Positions 1 to 9,603 of a stretch of DNA of 64,000 nt are shown piece after piece; position 1 is the stretch's first letter, and each line of letters starts with the position of its first letter. Under the pieces are notes generated by a model. It searched no databases and was not told where the DNA came from. It saw only the letters and a list, made by a program, of their open reading frames with translations. The stretch spans positions 434,001 through 498,000 of the forward strand of contig NZ_FOAB01000001.1 in NCBI RefSeq assembly GCF_900109375.1. The letters run 5' to 3'. The position numbers and the translations under genes are program-made. Source of the DNA: Aquimarina amphilecti (GTDB lineage: Bacteria; Bacteroidota; Bacteroidia; Flavobacteriales; Flavobacteriaceae).

Positions 1-154
1 TAGTCATTTGATTTCTTACATAATAGATTACCTATATTTAAATTAACAGTTTATCACGGGAAAATATACCTATATCGAAATAATTCGTGATGGTAACCGT
101 TGTTACATATATTTTTGATATTTTCAGCTTTCCAAATACCAAATTCAAACGCTT

Positions 155-853
155 ATGGCCTTTCAGGCAAAACTATTTATTAATGACGAAGAACGAAATG
201 TAATTGACAGTACATTTTTATATCAGCAACTGATGGATAGCAATGGTCGTCCTAAAACTACGATTCAGGATGGTAAAATCAATGTTTTAATAGAATCCAC
301 TAAGAATGATGAATTGTTTTACGATTGGATGTTTTCTACGCATACCACGTATAACGGATATGTTCGTTTTTTTAAACGGGATGGATTTAGTAAACTATTT
401 GATTTCGAATTTGCGAATTGCCATTGTGTTCATTTAGAGGAAAAATTTAATGCAGAAGGTAATAGTCCGTTAAAAATGGAATTAGTATTGTCGCCAGGTA
501 TCCAGAGAGTGCGGGGTCAGATTTTTGAAAAAAACTGGAATCCAAGCAACCCTTTTACGAATGCTACACCGATTACAGAGCGGGAGGAGAAAGAACCGGA
601 GTTTTTAGGATATCATTTTGAAGATAAGGAAGGAGAAGTATTAGAAAAAGATGAGATCGAAGTTGATGATGAAATTTATTTGGTGATTGAAACGCAAGAT
701 GCTGTTGGAGAAAGTATTACAATTAATTTAGATGATAAATCTTTGGATTATGAGTATCAGGGAAACAGATTGGAAAATGATGTAATCAGAAATGTGAGTA
801 TTACAGGAGATCAAACTAGAGTGAAGTTAAAGGCAATAAAACAAGAAGATTAG
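155..853 (+). CDS. tssD: Type VI secretion tube protein TssD (Hcp) with C-terminal extension
   Basis: Residues 1-115 look like the Bacteroidetes Hcp/TssD family that stacks into the T6SS inner tube: an N-terminal MAFQAKL strand, a GRPKT loop near residue 31, the hallmark FFKRDG near residue 72, and a final strand KMELVLSP near 107-114. Typical family members are about 130 residues. This one has roughly 90 extra residues (about 140-232), acidic and beta-rich, that could be an adaptor or small effector domain. The next gene starts 3 nt after the stop, so the two are probably translated from one message. The T6SS core genes are not in the window; they may lie upstream or elsewhere. The family call is firm; the role of the extension is inference. 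Confidence 0.85.
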   Translation: MAFQAKLFINDEERNVIDSTFLYQQLMDSNGRPKTTIQDGKINVLIESTKNDELFYDWMFSTHTTYNGYVRFFKRDGFSKLFDFEFANCHCVHLEEKFNAEGNSPLKMELVLSPGIQRVRGQIFEKNWNPSNPFTNATPITEREEKEPEFLGYHFEDKEGEVLEKDEIEVDDEIYLVIETQDAVGESITINLDDKSLDYEYQGNRLENDVIRNVSITGDQTRVKLKAIKQED

Positions 854-856
854 ATT

Positions 857-2758
857 ATGGGAAGAGCAACTTTTGATAATTTTCAGGATAAATTTTTAAC
901 AATAGAATTCCCAACTGTTGTTGAACCTTTTCCTTGGGATGTAACTAGAGAAGGAGAAGACATAACTTTTACTTTAGGAGCTGGTGAAGATGAAAAGTCC
1001 GAAGTTCATAAAACAACAGACGTTCGAAAATTTTTGTTCGAGAATTTTAACTGGAATGGTATTGTACATTTTATGCATTTATTATCAGATAAGAATGATA
1101 ATTTCACATATACTAGGCCGACGGATTTGAAAGGAATTCCAGCAGATGATGATATATTAATTATTCCAGATGAAGCTACCGAAGCGATTATTTATGAACA
1201 GGCTAAATATGCTATCGAAACTACCTATGCCGATGCTCCCGCAGATAATATTGATAATATTTTAAATGATGTAGATGGTAAAGCAAAAACAGATTTTTCT
1301 TCTGATATTTTGGAAACAACCTATGAGGATTTATTAAAAGAAGAGGACAACACCGCAATGGAATATGATGGTCAGAGTTTTGCAATGGTAAATTTACAAA
1401 CAGCAAGCGAAACAGAATTGTATGATTTTCTCAAAAATGTAATGTTAGCTAGAAATGGTTTATGGTTAGAAGAAGACGGACTAATGAACTTAGTATCAAT
1501 AAGAAGGGAAATGGTAACGTCGACTACCGAAGATGTAGGTTTTAATGATAGTATGATTTTAGCATGGAAAGATGGAGGGGTTAAAAAAATTAAACAATAT
1601 ATAGCAACGACAGAGCCTTGGAAAATTAATAAAAAGAATGGTAAAATGTTACCACAAACAACAAACATGTTTCTAGGTCTACATAAATTTGTTTCATCGA
1701 AAGTAATTATTCCTGCTTTTAGGAGTAAAAACGTTTATCGAAAGAAACCTCAAAGTGATGATAATAAGTTAGAAAGCAATGATAAAGGTTTGGATATACA
1801 TTTTAAGCTTATTAGTAATAGAAAACCAGTTGGTATTCCTACAGCAGTTGATTCTTACGGGGTAGCGTATAATAGAAATAATGTAGATACTTATTATGGA
1901 GATGATAGAGAAGCTTATTTGACCGTTGTGAAAATTTACAAGATTTTGTCAGATTGGGGAGCAGGAAATACGCCTAAAAGTATTAGCTGTTACAAAAACC
2001 TTGAGAATTATACCAAAGATTTCACTTTATCTGGTGTTTTAGGTTCTACTGATACTGATAAAAAAATACAAATCAAAGATGGAGAGAATGTTGAAAAAAA
2101 CATTAAATTAAGTTCTTATCAGGCTTATGTAGGCGCAAAATATGCAAGTAATAAAAATGATGCTGTTAAATTACTTATGTATCACCATGAGCAATCAAAT
2201 GATGGTACCTTAGAAAGCAGTTATGATGATACCGCGATTGCTGATGTTTTAAAGGAATTGAAAAAGGAAGAAGTTTTTGAAAGTATTGTTAAATTACAAT
2301 TTCATGAAGAAAAGAACTTTGATAATGTTGATGGACAACCTGGCGGTGGTACTATAACCAAACTGAATAGAACTACTGTACAAAAAACTAATGACACAAA
2401 TACATATAATGAAAAAGTTAATAAAGCTACAACGGATTTGAATGAGATTACCAATGCATTTGCGGTATGGGATACTAATACAGTATTACCAGAAGATTTG
2501 AAGAATAGATTTCAAAATACCGTTAAGATGGTAGCTAATGACTTAGACAGCAAAGCGGTAACAACTATTGATAATTTTGGTGGTAAGGAAATTGATGATA
2601 ATGTAAGTGGTTGGTCAACAGGATGTCAAGTTATACCTGGAGTACAGGAATTTTTTCATTTTATGTACGATATTACTAAATACATTGACTCAACTAATCA
2701 AGAGCGTTGGTATTACACAATAATTGAATCTTCTTCATTAGGAATAACTTTAAATTAA
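857..2758 (+). CDS. Putative T6SS cargo/effector, unknown fold
   Basis: This is a 633-residue protein with no signal peptide and no membrane segment, starting 3 nt downstream of tssD. I do not recognise the N-terminal and central parts. They are acidic, and a stretch around residues 175-215 (NVMLARNGLWLEEDGLMNL) looks like a folded helical segment. Near the C-terminus, W586-S-T-G-C590-Q-V resembles the S-x-G-C active-site signature of L,D-transpeptidase-like peptidoglycan enzymes. An aromatic-rich tail follows it. Position behind a TssD with an extension, lack of a secretion signal and large size all fit a T6SS cargo effector that targets peptidoglycan. That function is inference from one motif and context. 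Confidence 0.55.
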   Translation: MGRATFDNFQDKFLTIEFPTVVEPFPWDVTREGEDITFTLGAGEDEKSEVHKTTDVRKFLFENFNWNGIVHFMHLLSDKNDNFTYTRPTDLKGIPADDDILIIPDEATEAIIYEQAKYAIETTYADAPADNIDNILNDVDGKAKTDFSSDILETTYEDLLKEEDNTAMEYDGQSFAMVNLQTASETELYDFLKNVMLARNGLWLEEDGLMNLVSIRREMVTSTTEDVGFNDSMILAWKDGGVKKIKQYIATTEPWKINKKNGKMLPQTTNMFLGLHKFVSSKVIIPAFRSKNVYRKKPQSDDNKLESNDKGLDIHFKLISNRKPVGIPTAVDSYGVAYNRNNVDTYYGDDREAYLTVVKIYKILSDWGAGNTPKSISCYKNLENYTKDFTLSGVLGSTDTDKKIQIKDGENVEKNIKLSSYQAYVGAKYASNKNDAVKLLMYHHEQSNDGTLESSYDDTAIADVLKELKKEEVFESIVKLQFHEEKNFDNVDGQPGGGTITKLNRTTVQKTNDTNTYNEKVNKATTDLNEITNAFAVWDTNTVLPEDLKNRFQNTVKMVANDLDSKAVTTIDNFGGKEIDDNVSGWSTGCQVIPGVQEFFHFMYDITKYIDSTNQERWYYTIIESSSLGITLN

Positions 2759-2763
2759 AAAAC

Positions 2764-3672
2764 ATGAGATTATTTGTTGTTTTTTTAACACTTTGCTCTA
2801 TAATAACTTGTAGTTCAGTTAAGAAGGAAAAGGTACAAGATGTTCCATTAAGTTCAGTAATCAAAAAAGGCTGTTTAGATACTTTAATTTTAGAAAAGAG
2901 AGAAAACAAAATTTTCAATCAATTTGTTGTACAAAAACATAAAAAATCATCACTTTCTGTAATCATTAAAGCAATTCAAGATTCGACCTTGTCTGGAGTA
3001 TTAACAGAGAATGAAAAAGATAAATTGATAGAGGTTTTTACGAAAGTTAAAACTATTAGTGCTAAAAACTTACAAACAGTAAAACCAACAGGTAATTGTG
3101 GTACATATTTCCAAGATAAATCGAGTGTTGATTTATTAGATATCAATTTTGATTACAACTTTTTTAGACCTGATGGTTTCCAAAATACAGAAGAAAAAGA
3201 TAAAGAGACTCTAATATTAAAAAAATACATAGATTCATCACAAGTGATTTTTGAATATGAACCTTTTTATTCAGAAAAGGGTTCATATTTTGAGATAAAT
3301 AAAAATAAGGATCAGTATTTTTCTAAAAACTATGAATTCTATTCCAACGATGGAGGAGATTTTTTTACCACATATAAGATTTCAAATATTTTAGATTATG
3401 ATAATAGTTGGTTAAAATCAGGAATACTTTATCGTTCCTTTTTTAAACATTATTTCTCAGATGAAAAAAGATTTATAAGTAGTCAAGAAGATGAAACGTT
3501 GAATGTAACAGATCATTATACATACTTTGAAACAAAAGTAGATGATAATAATTCTGTCCTTAATAGTATAATTATTTATTATGTTACTTTAGACAGTAGT
3601 AATTCTTCAGAACAAGTTGAATTCACATTAAAAAAAGATTTATTAACATTCAAAGGCATTGTTTCTGAGTAA
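2764..3672 (+). CDS. Lipoprotein, possible immunity protein
   Basis: This is a 302-residue protein with a short hydrophobic N-terminus and a lipobox ending at Cys16 (IITC), followed by SS and lysines. It is predicted to be anchored in a membrane facing the periplasm. It begins 5 nt after the putative effector gene. It contains the motif QFVVQK, also found in the lipoprotein at 5110-6261, so the two may be paralogues. No catalytic signature is visible. A periplasmic lipoprotein directly behind a peptidoglycan-type T6SS effector would be a natural place for an immunity protein, but nothing in the sequence proves it. Confidence 0.6.
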   Translation: MRLFVVFLTLCSIITCSSVKKEKVQDVPLSSVIKKGCLDTLILEKRENKIFNQFVVQKHKKSSLSVIIKAIQDSTLSGVLTENEKDKLIEVFTKVKTISAKNLQTVKPTGNCGTYFQDKSSVDLLDINFDYNFFRPDGFQNTEEKDKETLILKKYIDSSQVIFEYEPFYSEKGSYFEINKNKDQYFSKNYEFYSNDGGDFFTTYKISNILDYDNSWLKSGILYRSFFKHYFSDEKRFISSQEDETLNVTDHYTYFETKVDDNNSVLNSIIIYYVTLDSSNSSEQVEFTLKKDLLTFKGIVSE

Positions 3673-3720
3673 ACAATATGGAAATTAGGTCTTTTGTAAA
3701 TAGTTGTAATTTTAAAGCTA

Positions 3721-4284
3721 ATGATAAAGCAAAGCAGTAATTTTTTATTTGTTATTGTAACGATTTTGTTTATTATTATCTCTCCATCAATACTTAGTTG
3801 TCAAGAGAAATATTAAGAAGAAGTAATTTTTTTAGGTGAATATAATGATCAAAATGAACTAAAAGTTTTTAAGGAAGATTTCATAGTTTTTGTTCATAAA
3901 GACTCTCTTTCACAAAGAGATCAATTAAAACCAGAGGAATTAGTTAAAATTTTGGATTCTAGTAACTTATATTTTATTGGTGAAGGAGATGAGCCATATT
4001 GGCAATTTAAAATAAATTCATCTAAGCTTTTATTTAAAAAAATTGATTCTTTAAGAGAAGAAAGTTTTGAATGTGAATTCTATTATGATAAACAGTCAGG
4101 CTTCAATTTAATGTTCAAATCATTAGATAATAAAGCATTTGGTTTAATTCGAAGAGTTGATTATAAGTTAGAATCAGATAAATCTTGCTCTTTAGGACTA
4201 TCAGATAATTATTTGGTGTATGAAACTTTCATAACCATAAATGGTAAAATGTACGAAGGGTGCGCAAGTATTGATAAGAATTAG
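3721..4284 (+). pseudogene. Lipoprotein gene interrupted by an in-frame TAA
   Basis: An ATG at 3721 opens a typical SPII signal: about 20 hydrophobic residues, then SILSC with Cys27. The frame then hits TAA at 3814-3816, five codons after the lipobox Cys. The same frame is open from there to the stop at 4282-4284 and still codes for lipoprotein-like sequence ending in GCASIDKN. Without the stop the product would be 187 residues. A TTG at 3952 could start a 110-residue fragment, but that would lack an export signal. I read this as a recent nonsense mutation in one of a series of tandem lipoprotein genes. A sequencing error at one base is the main alternative. Confidence 0.7.
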
Positions 4285-4319
4285 GTGTACTTAAATCCTA
4301 GTTTTTCTAAATGCTAAAT

Positions 4320-5123
4320 ATGAAATATTTAATTTATATAATATCAATTACGTTTTTTGTCTCTTGTAATTCACAAACAAATAAAACAGAAAATTCAAAG
4401 ACCAAAATAATTATTCTTGAAGACTCTTTACTTATAAATCAATCTTATGCAGTTTTTGAAGAATTGAAAATTGATAATGAAAGTAGTGAAGTAATCAATA
4501 AACTTCAAAAAGAAGTCCAAAACGTTTCAGTGAATGGTGAATTAAAATCTAATGATCCTCAAAAACGATTAGAAATAAAGAAAAAACTTTTTTCAGATTG
4601 TTTTAAAAAAGATCAGATTAACGAGTGCGTATATTCTCCTGAAGGATACAAAATACAGAGTGAAAACAAAGGTATTGTTACAATTAAATATAGTTACAAT
4701 CAGTTTAGTAGTTATGATCAATTTTTTAAGTATTTGACATTAGATCTTCAAAAAAATAAGCTTCTTAATTATGATGTTGTATTTGTAAACCCCGACACCA
4801 TTTTGAAATCTTTCAATGATGATTACACTAAATATTTTCAAGATATTTTGGATGATTTAGATTTAACTAAGGATGAGGATCAAGAAGAATTTGATATTAT
4901 TGAAAGTCACTTAGAACAACGTAGACCATTTGAATTAAAAGATTTAAATAATTATGAATTTGTTTTTAAGAATAATCAAATAGAAATAATAAGATTTCAC
5001 TATAATGGAATGACTGGTGCATATAAGTCAATAATTCCAAACGGTTATGTAGACTATAATTTTTTAATGATTTCAGATAATATATCTAATAATATTAAAA
5101 CAAGATTCAATGTTGAAAAATAG
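4320..5123 (+). CDS. Lipoprotein of unknown function
   Basis: The start is placed at the second ATG (4320), which gives a compact signal MKYLIYIISITFFVSC with Cys16 as the lipidated residue. An ATG at 4311 would add only MLN. The mature part, about 250 residues, is charged, rich in Asn, Lys and Asp, and has no motif I recognise. It overlaps the next gene by 14 nt, which suggests translational coupling. It belongs to the run of small lipoproteins behind the putative T6SS effector. Confidence 0.6.
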   Translation: MKYLIYIISITFFVSCNSQTNKTENSKTKIIILEDSLLINQSYAVFEELKIDNESSEVINKLQKEVQNVSVNGELKSNDPQKRLEIKKKLFSDCFKKDQINECVYSPEGYKIQSENKGIVTIKYSYNQFSSYDQFFKYLTLDLQKNKLLNYDVVFVNPDTILKSFNDDYTKYFQDILDDLDLTKDEDQEEFDIIESHLEQRRPFELKDLNNYEFVFKNNQIEIIRFHYNGMTGAYKSIIPNGYVDYNFLMISDNISNNIKTRFNVEK

Positions 5124-6261
5124 ATTTTTCTTTATTTCTATAATACTTATTCTATTAATTTCCTGTCATACAACACAAGAAAATAAAATAACTACCAAGG
5201 TAGAAAACGCAGTAGAAAGCATTCCAGAAAAGGTAGAAGATGCTGTAGAAAGTATTGAAGAACCTGCTGAATCCAATGAGATATCTGATCAATCCGAAGA
5301 TATTTTCCAACCAACACCGTTTATTACTAAAATTCTAGATCAATTAGGAGTACAACCCAAACAAGTGTATGAGCAGTTTGTGGTGCAAAAAGTAATGCCT
5401 TATGATGAGACTAGTACCGTAGTAGTGATTCCTACAGTAGCTAGTCAAGAGTACGATTGGGACGTTTTTACATTAAACAGTTATATTTTGGTGGTAGATT
5501 CGGAAACAGCAGAGATTAAGCAACAGTTTTATGAAAAGGAAAGTTGGTATTCTGATGCTATTCGTATCGATGAGATATCCATTGACACAGCCAATTATAA
5601 TGTTACCGATGGAAAGCGAGCTTTTGGAATTACACTTTTTTATATAGGAGCATCTAAACCGAATCCTTATAATTCAACTACCATTTCTCTCTTTATTCAG
5701 GAAGAGAATGCGTTGGTACGCGTATTAGACGCTTTCGAAATAAACTCTTACTGGGGCGAATGGGATATGCGATGTACAGGAGAATTTACGAGTGTAGGTA
5801 AGGTCCTGATTATGGACCATAATCAAAACAATGGGTTTTATGATATTAAAGTGAATGTGGAAACTACGACCATGGAAACTTTTGAGAAAGGAGAAGATGA
5901 TTGTGATGAAAAAGAGATAACTCAAAAATCAAAACAATTGCTACGATATTACGGAAGTTATCGGTTGTATCAAAAAGTATACACATTAGAAACAGAATCT
6001 TCTTGTGGATTAGAAATCAAGCTAGAAGGAAATCAATATTATCTAAAAACCAGTAAACGAGAACATACGGGAATATTTGTCATAAAAGATGGATATATTA
6101 CTTTCCAAGGATTACTTAGTGATGATCCTAAAAAAGAAGTACAAGGCAGTTACGATGATGATGAAATTGTAATACAGAATTACGGAAATGCGATGAATCC
6201 GTTTACTGTATTTGGAGAATGCGCTGATCAGAAATATCTTCGTTTGGTAAATAAGGAATAA
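5110..6261 (+). CDS. Lipoprotein with QFVVQK motif
   Basis: This is a 383-residue lipoprotein: a hydrophobic N-terminus to LISC with Cys19, then a low-complexity Glu/Val/Ser linker (about 25-65), then a globular part. The motif EQFVVQK near residue 95 matches NQFVVQK in the lipoprotein at 2764-3672. The C-terminal 110 residues (from about YYGSYRLYQK) look like a small beta-barrel sensing or binding domain: short strands with alternating Gly and aromatic residues. It overlaps the preceding gene by 14 nt. The function is unknown. Duplicated periplasmic lipoproteins at an effector locus are often immunity proteins, which is a context argument only. Confidence 0.6.
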   Translation: MLKNRFFFISIILILLISCHTTQENKITTKVENAVESIPEKVEDAVESIEEPAESNEISDQSEDIFQPTPFITKILDQLGVQPKQVYEQFVVQKVMPYDETSTVVVIPTVASQEYDWDVFTLNSYILVVDSETAEIKQQFYEKESWYSDAIRIDEISIDTANYNVTDGKRAFGITLFYIGASKPNPYNSTTISLFIQEENALVRVLDAFEINSYWGEWDMRCTGEFTSVGKVLIMDHNQNNGFYDIKVNVETTTMETFEKGEDDCDEKEITQKSKQLLRYYGSYRLYQKVYTLETESSCGLEIKLEGNQYYLKTSKREHTGIFVIKDGYITFQGLLSDDPKKEVQGSYDDDEIVIQNYGNAMNPFTVFGECADQKYLRLVNKE

Positions 6262-6407
6262 TCTTTGTCGACTTACTGTTATTCCAATAAATACAGTTAA
6301 ATTTTTGTAATTAGAAGAAATCTTCCCTCATTAAACAGTGGTTTTCAGGGTTGATTTTGATCTAAATCAGTGGTTATTTTGATAGGTACAAACTAACAAC
6401 ACTCATT

Positions 6408-7148
6408 ATGCCTATTATTACTATCAGTGAGCATTTAGAACATTATCAAACACTCAAAAGTCAATTTGTATCTCCACATACGAACATGGAAGTGATGATG
6501 GAAGTTCGCTTGCATAAAAAGATTATAAATACGGGCTTGGTTCAAAATATTCAGAAGAAACCTGTAATTGCTTTTTACACAACTCCGGAGCGCACCGAAA
6601 TCCCTAAAAAAGAATGGACACAGCAAATGAAAAAAACTGCTGTTGAATATGCTAAAGAGTATCCGGTTATAGATGCAGGAAAAACGTATTCGACATTCGG
6701 AAAAGTTATTTTTTCTACTACTATTATTGGAATAATTGGTGCTTTTGCATTAGTTTTTTACTTATTTGTTTTTAGTAATCCACAAGTAAAAATGAATATA
6801 GAAGAGTTTGTTTCTTTACCTAGTCAAGGGGATAAATTTTATGGATTTATTAATCAATCATTGGACGAAAAGAAAAAACCTTTTTTAGCTCATGGATGGA
6901 TTAAAGTAATAGCTGTTAATCCAGTAGATAGTACGTGTACTTATGTAACTAGTACAGGAATAGGGGAACTTACCTTTGATACTTTAGAGTCAGACCATAG
7001 TAGTTTTGCTAATAAGGAAATACAAGGAAAATTCAAAGCTGATAAAAAAGCTCAGAAGATAACGCTTATTTCCTCAGACAAGCGTTGGAGATTCGAATCG
7101 CAAGTAATAAGTAATAAAACCAAGAATTATAAAATCACAGCAGAATAG
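6408..7148 (+). CDS. Single-pass membrane protein, unknown
   Basis: This is a 246-residue protein with an N-terminal soluble part (1-97), one strong membrane helix (about 99-123, TTIIGIIGAFALVFYLFVF) and a 120-residue C-terminal part rich in beta-forming residues. No signal peptide or lipobox is seen. It is followed 7 nt later by the DUF1266 gene, so the two probably form an operon. I recognise no domain. Because it follows the lipoprotein run in the same orientation, it may belong to the same accessory island. Confidence 0.55.
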   Translation: MPIITISEHLEHYQTLKSQFVSPHTNMEVMMEVRLHKKIINTGLVQNIQKKPVIAFYTTPERTEIPKKEWTQQMKKTAVEYAKEYPVIDAGKTYSTFGKVIFSTTIIGIIGAFALVFYLFVFSNPQVKMNIEEFVSLPSQGDKFYGFINQSLDEKKKPFLAHGWIKVIAVNPVDSTCTYVTSTGIGELTFDTLESDHSSFANKEIQGKFKADKKAQKITLISSDKRWRFESQVISNKTKNYKITAE

Positions 7149-7155
7149 TTTGATT

Positions 7156-8268
7156 ATGGAATTATTACAAAATACGCCCTTAAGTCGTGTTAACCCACCA
7201 AAGAATGATACCTTTTTACAGGCGTATCAAAACTTAGAACAGAACGCCAAAGTTGGATTGTCCATCTTAGGCACAGCGACGTTATTTTTTATGTTGGTAG
7301 TAGGGATGGGGCTTTTTGATATTTTTGGTAATCTATCTAACGGTAATGATATGCCATTAAGTACCTTGGTAGAACCTCAATTTCTTGCAATAATTGTTGG
7401 AGTAATTATCTCTTTATTTTTTATAATTTCATTTCTTAATAAGCAACGAAAACTAGCAATAAAAGAACAGCAAACCTATTATAAGCTGGGAAATGTAATT
7501 TCATTGAATCTAGATCAAAAGAAAGCAATCAGGCTCAATTTAGTGCAAATGTTTTATGGAGGTGCTTGGTCAGAAACTTTAGAAGTTTTTCCGTGTAATA
7601 TTCGTTTAGGAGAACAGAAGTTTAAATCGCAAAGGTTTGATATAAAGCAAGATGTGTTGTATCAGCAATACCTTAATGAAGATTGGGGAGTACTTAATAA
7701 AGAACAATACCATGAGATGATAGCTCGCTTATTTGATGGGATGCATTCTAAATGGTTTGCACAGGATATCTCATCAGATGCAGCAAGTGATATGATTAAT
7801 CAAATCTCTGGACTTACCAAAGTAGATCCTATGTATATAGAAAAATGTGGTGTAGTAATTAATAATAAGCCTAAGAAGTTGATTTGGGGATTTGATTTGT
7901 TTAGAGTTATACCAATGAGTCGATGGGCATTTATGGCTGGTTATATCTCAGAAAGCGAAGCTTGGAATAATATACTAAAAGCCTCGGAACTAATTTATTA
8001 TCTGTTTGACAGTCATGAGGATTATTACGATAATTATCGGGTAGGACATGCTTTTTGGAGTAATAATTTTGAAGCCTGCACGGATCGATTACAGAAATGG
8101 ACCTATTTTAAAGAAAAATGTGATTGGCCTGCAAATAATTTAGCGTGGACACAACCAGAATCTGTAACGCTACCAGAAAATATGAAGACCAATTTCGAAA
8201 CACATCTTTCGGAGATAAACAACCAACAGAAAACCACTATCGGGTTTCGGAAAGTAGAAAAAGGGTAA
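7156..8268 (+). CDS. Membrane protein with C-terminal DUF1266 domain
   Basis: The start is taken at ATG 7156. A TTG six bases earlier would add two residues and almost touch the previous stop. The product is 370 residues, with two membrane helices (about 33-56 and 76-94), then a cytosolic domain. The region from about residue 230 matches the DUF1266 pattern: IWGFDLFRVIPMSRWAFMAG, then ISESEAWNNI, then YRVGHAFW and a closing helix. DUF1266 proteins (for example YbeU/YbeR of E. coli) have no established biochemical role. Coupling to the preceding membrane protein suggests a two-gene unit within the T6SS-associated island. Confidence 0.65.
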   Translation: MELLQNTPLSRVNPPKNDTFLQAYQNLEQNAKVGLSILGTATLFFMLVVGMGLFDIFGNLSNGNDMPLSTLVEPQFLAIIVGVIISLFFIISFLNKQRKLAIKEQQTYYKLGNVISLNLDQKKAIRLNLVQMFYGGAWSETLEVFPCNIRLGEQKFKSQRFDIKQDVLYQQYLNEDWGVLNKEQYHEMIARLFDGMHSKWFAQDISSDAASDMINQISGLTKVDPMYIEKCGVVINNKPKKLIWGFDLFRVIPMSRWAFMAGYISESEAWNNILKASELIYYLFDSHEDYYDNYRVGHAFWSNNFEACTDRLQKWTYFKEKCDWPANNLAWTQPESVTLPENMKTNFETHLSEINNQQKTTIGFRKVEKG

Positions 8269-8403
8269 GACTTTGAGAGCTTCAATTTTCTGGATGATTA
8301 TTGATAGTAAGTAAGATTTTGAGTCTTTATATTTTGTCATAACAATTTGCTAGATCCCAAAAAGAAGCAATAAAATGTATGAATTTCAAATCATAAAACA
8401 ACC

Positions 8404-9567
8404 ATGTCAGATACAAAGAAGAAAGCATATCAGATCTTAGTGATTATTACGTGCCTTGTTGTGTTATTTGTTAGTTTCATTTTTTTGAAATCTAGATATG
8501 ATACTAATAAAGTAGCTACAATTATTAAGTTCAAGGCTAAAAAGGATGTGATTCAGGATTTAGACTATCAATATGCAAAACTAAAATATGCAGCAAGAAG
8601 TTGGAGTACCTTATATGCTAAAATAACAGCAATACATAATAGAGATACGATAGTCTATCAAAACTATACAGTGGCTGACCTATCAAAGAAGCATCATAAT
8701 ATCATTAGTTTTTGGGATGAATATGAAGATGATGTGTACATAAAACATTATGCTACTAATACCGAATACATTTCTAACATATATCCGGTTAGTGATACCT
8801 TAAAACAATTATTTACTACGTACCACCTTCACGAAAAAATATCTCGATATCAGGAATCTTTGAATATGGCATATAGTGGTATCATAAATAATATGAAGCC
8901 TACGGATAGTATATCTAGATACTTATCTCATAAAAATCCACAATATTCTACATATTTCTATTATTTAGATAAAATAGATCAAGCGTACTACGAATTGTTA
9001 TTCGAGCAATATCCAAATTCATTACATTATCTAATAGAAGACAACAACGAATTAGAAAGAGAAGCCGTAAGCAGATTGATATATCGCCAAACGCAGGAGC
9101 TAAGTAATTCTTGGTTAAATCATAATAAGACCGTAACAGAAGCGGTTAGTAATCATATCAAAACGCATCTTAATATTTCAAACGATACGGTTAGTATTTA
9201 TAAAATAAAGAAAAACGATCAAAAATTATTACTGATGGTAAAGACATCACTAGTTTCTCAAAAGGATTCTGAAGCTTCAAAAAAAGCATATCTCAATGCG
9301 TTAACGCGAGCTGCAGAGGGTATAAAAGATGAATTTGTAAAAGACATTTATGTCTATGTAGAAGTAATAGATCCAGAAACTTTTTTTACAGATATTTGGA
9401 TAAAAACACCCAAACAAATAGATCTAGCTGTGGATTACCCTACGGTATTACCAAGTATACTTTCAGGTTTTTATAATGTAGATGCGTATAAATATTATAT
9501 TAAAGGATCTTTTTCTGTATTAGAAGCTTGGTATCCTAAATTAGATAAATCTAAATCTTCATTATAG
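8404..9567 (+). CDS. N-terminally anchored protein, unknown
   Basis: This is a 387-residue protein with one N-terminal membrane anchor (about 10-29) preceded by lysines, so the bulk is probably periplasmic. The rest is helical, rich in Tyr, Asn and Lys, with no recognisable motif. It stands 135 nt from the DUF1266 gene and is followed by a cluster of GC-rich hairpin repeats. It is the last same-strand gene of the island before the GIY-YIG gene. Confidence 0.5.
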   Translation: MSDTKKKAYQILVIITCLVVLFVSFIFLKSRYDTNKVATIIKFKAKKDVIQDLDYQYAKLKYAARSWSTLYAKITAIHNRDTIVYQNYTVADLSKKHHNIISFWDEYEDDVYIKHYATNTEYISNIYPVSDTLKQLFTTYHLHEKISRYQESLNMAYSGIINNMKPTDSISRYLSHKNPQYSTYFYYLDKIDQAYYELLFEQYPNSLHYLIEDNNELEREAVSRLIYRQTQELSNSWLNHNKTVTEAVSNHIKTHLNISNDTVSIYKIKKNDQKLLLMVKTSLVSQKDSEASKKAYLNALTRAAEGIKDEFVKDIYVYVEVIDPETFFTDIWIKTPKQIDLAVDYPTVLPSILSGFYNVDAYKYYIKGSFSVLEAWYPKLDKSKSSL

Positions 9568-9603
9568 TTTCGTACTCTAGCTATTCTCGAATCCTTAACT
9601 ATT

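Noticed and set aside
1..154. Gene fragment at the left edge
   Set aside because: All frames are short or stopped; it reads as the upstream region of tssD, with a possible -7 box TATTTTTG at 110-117 but no clear -33 element.
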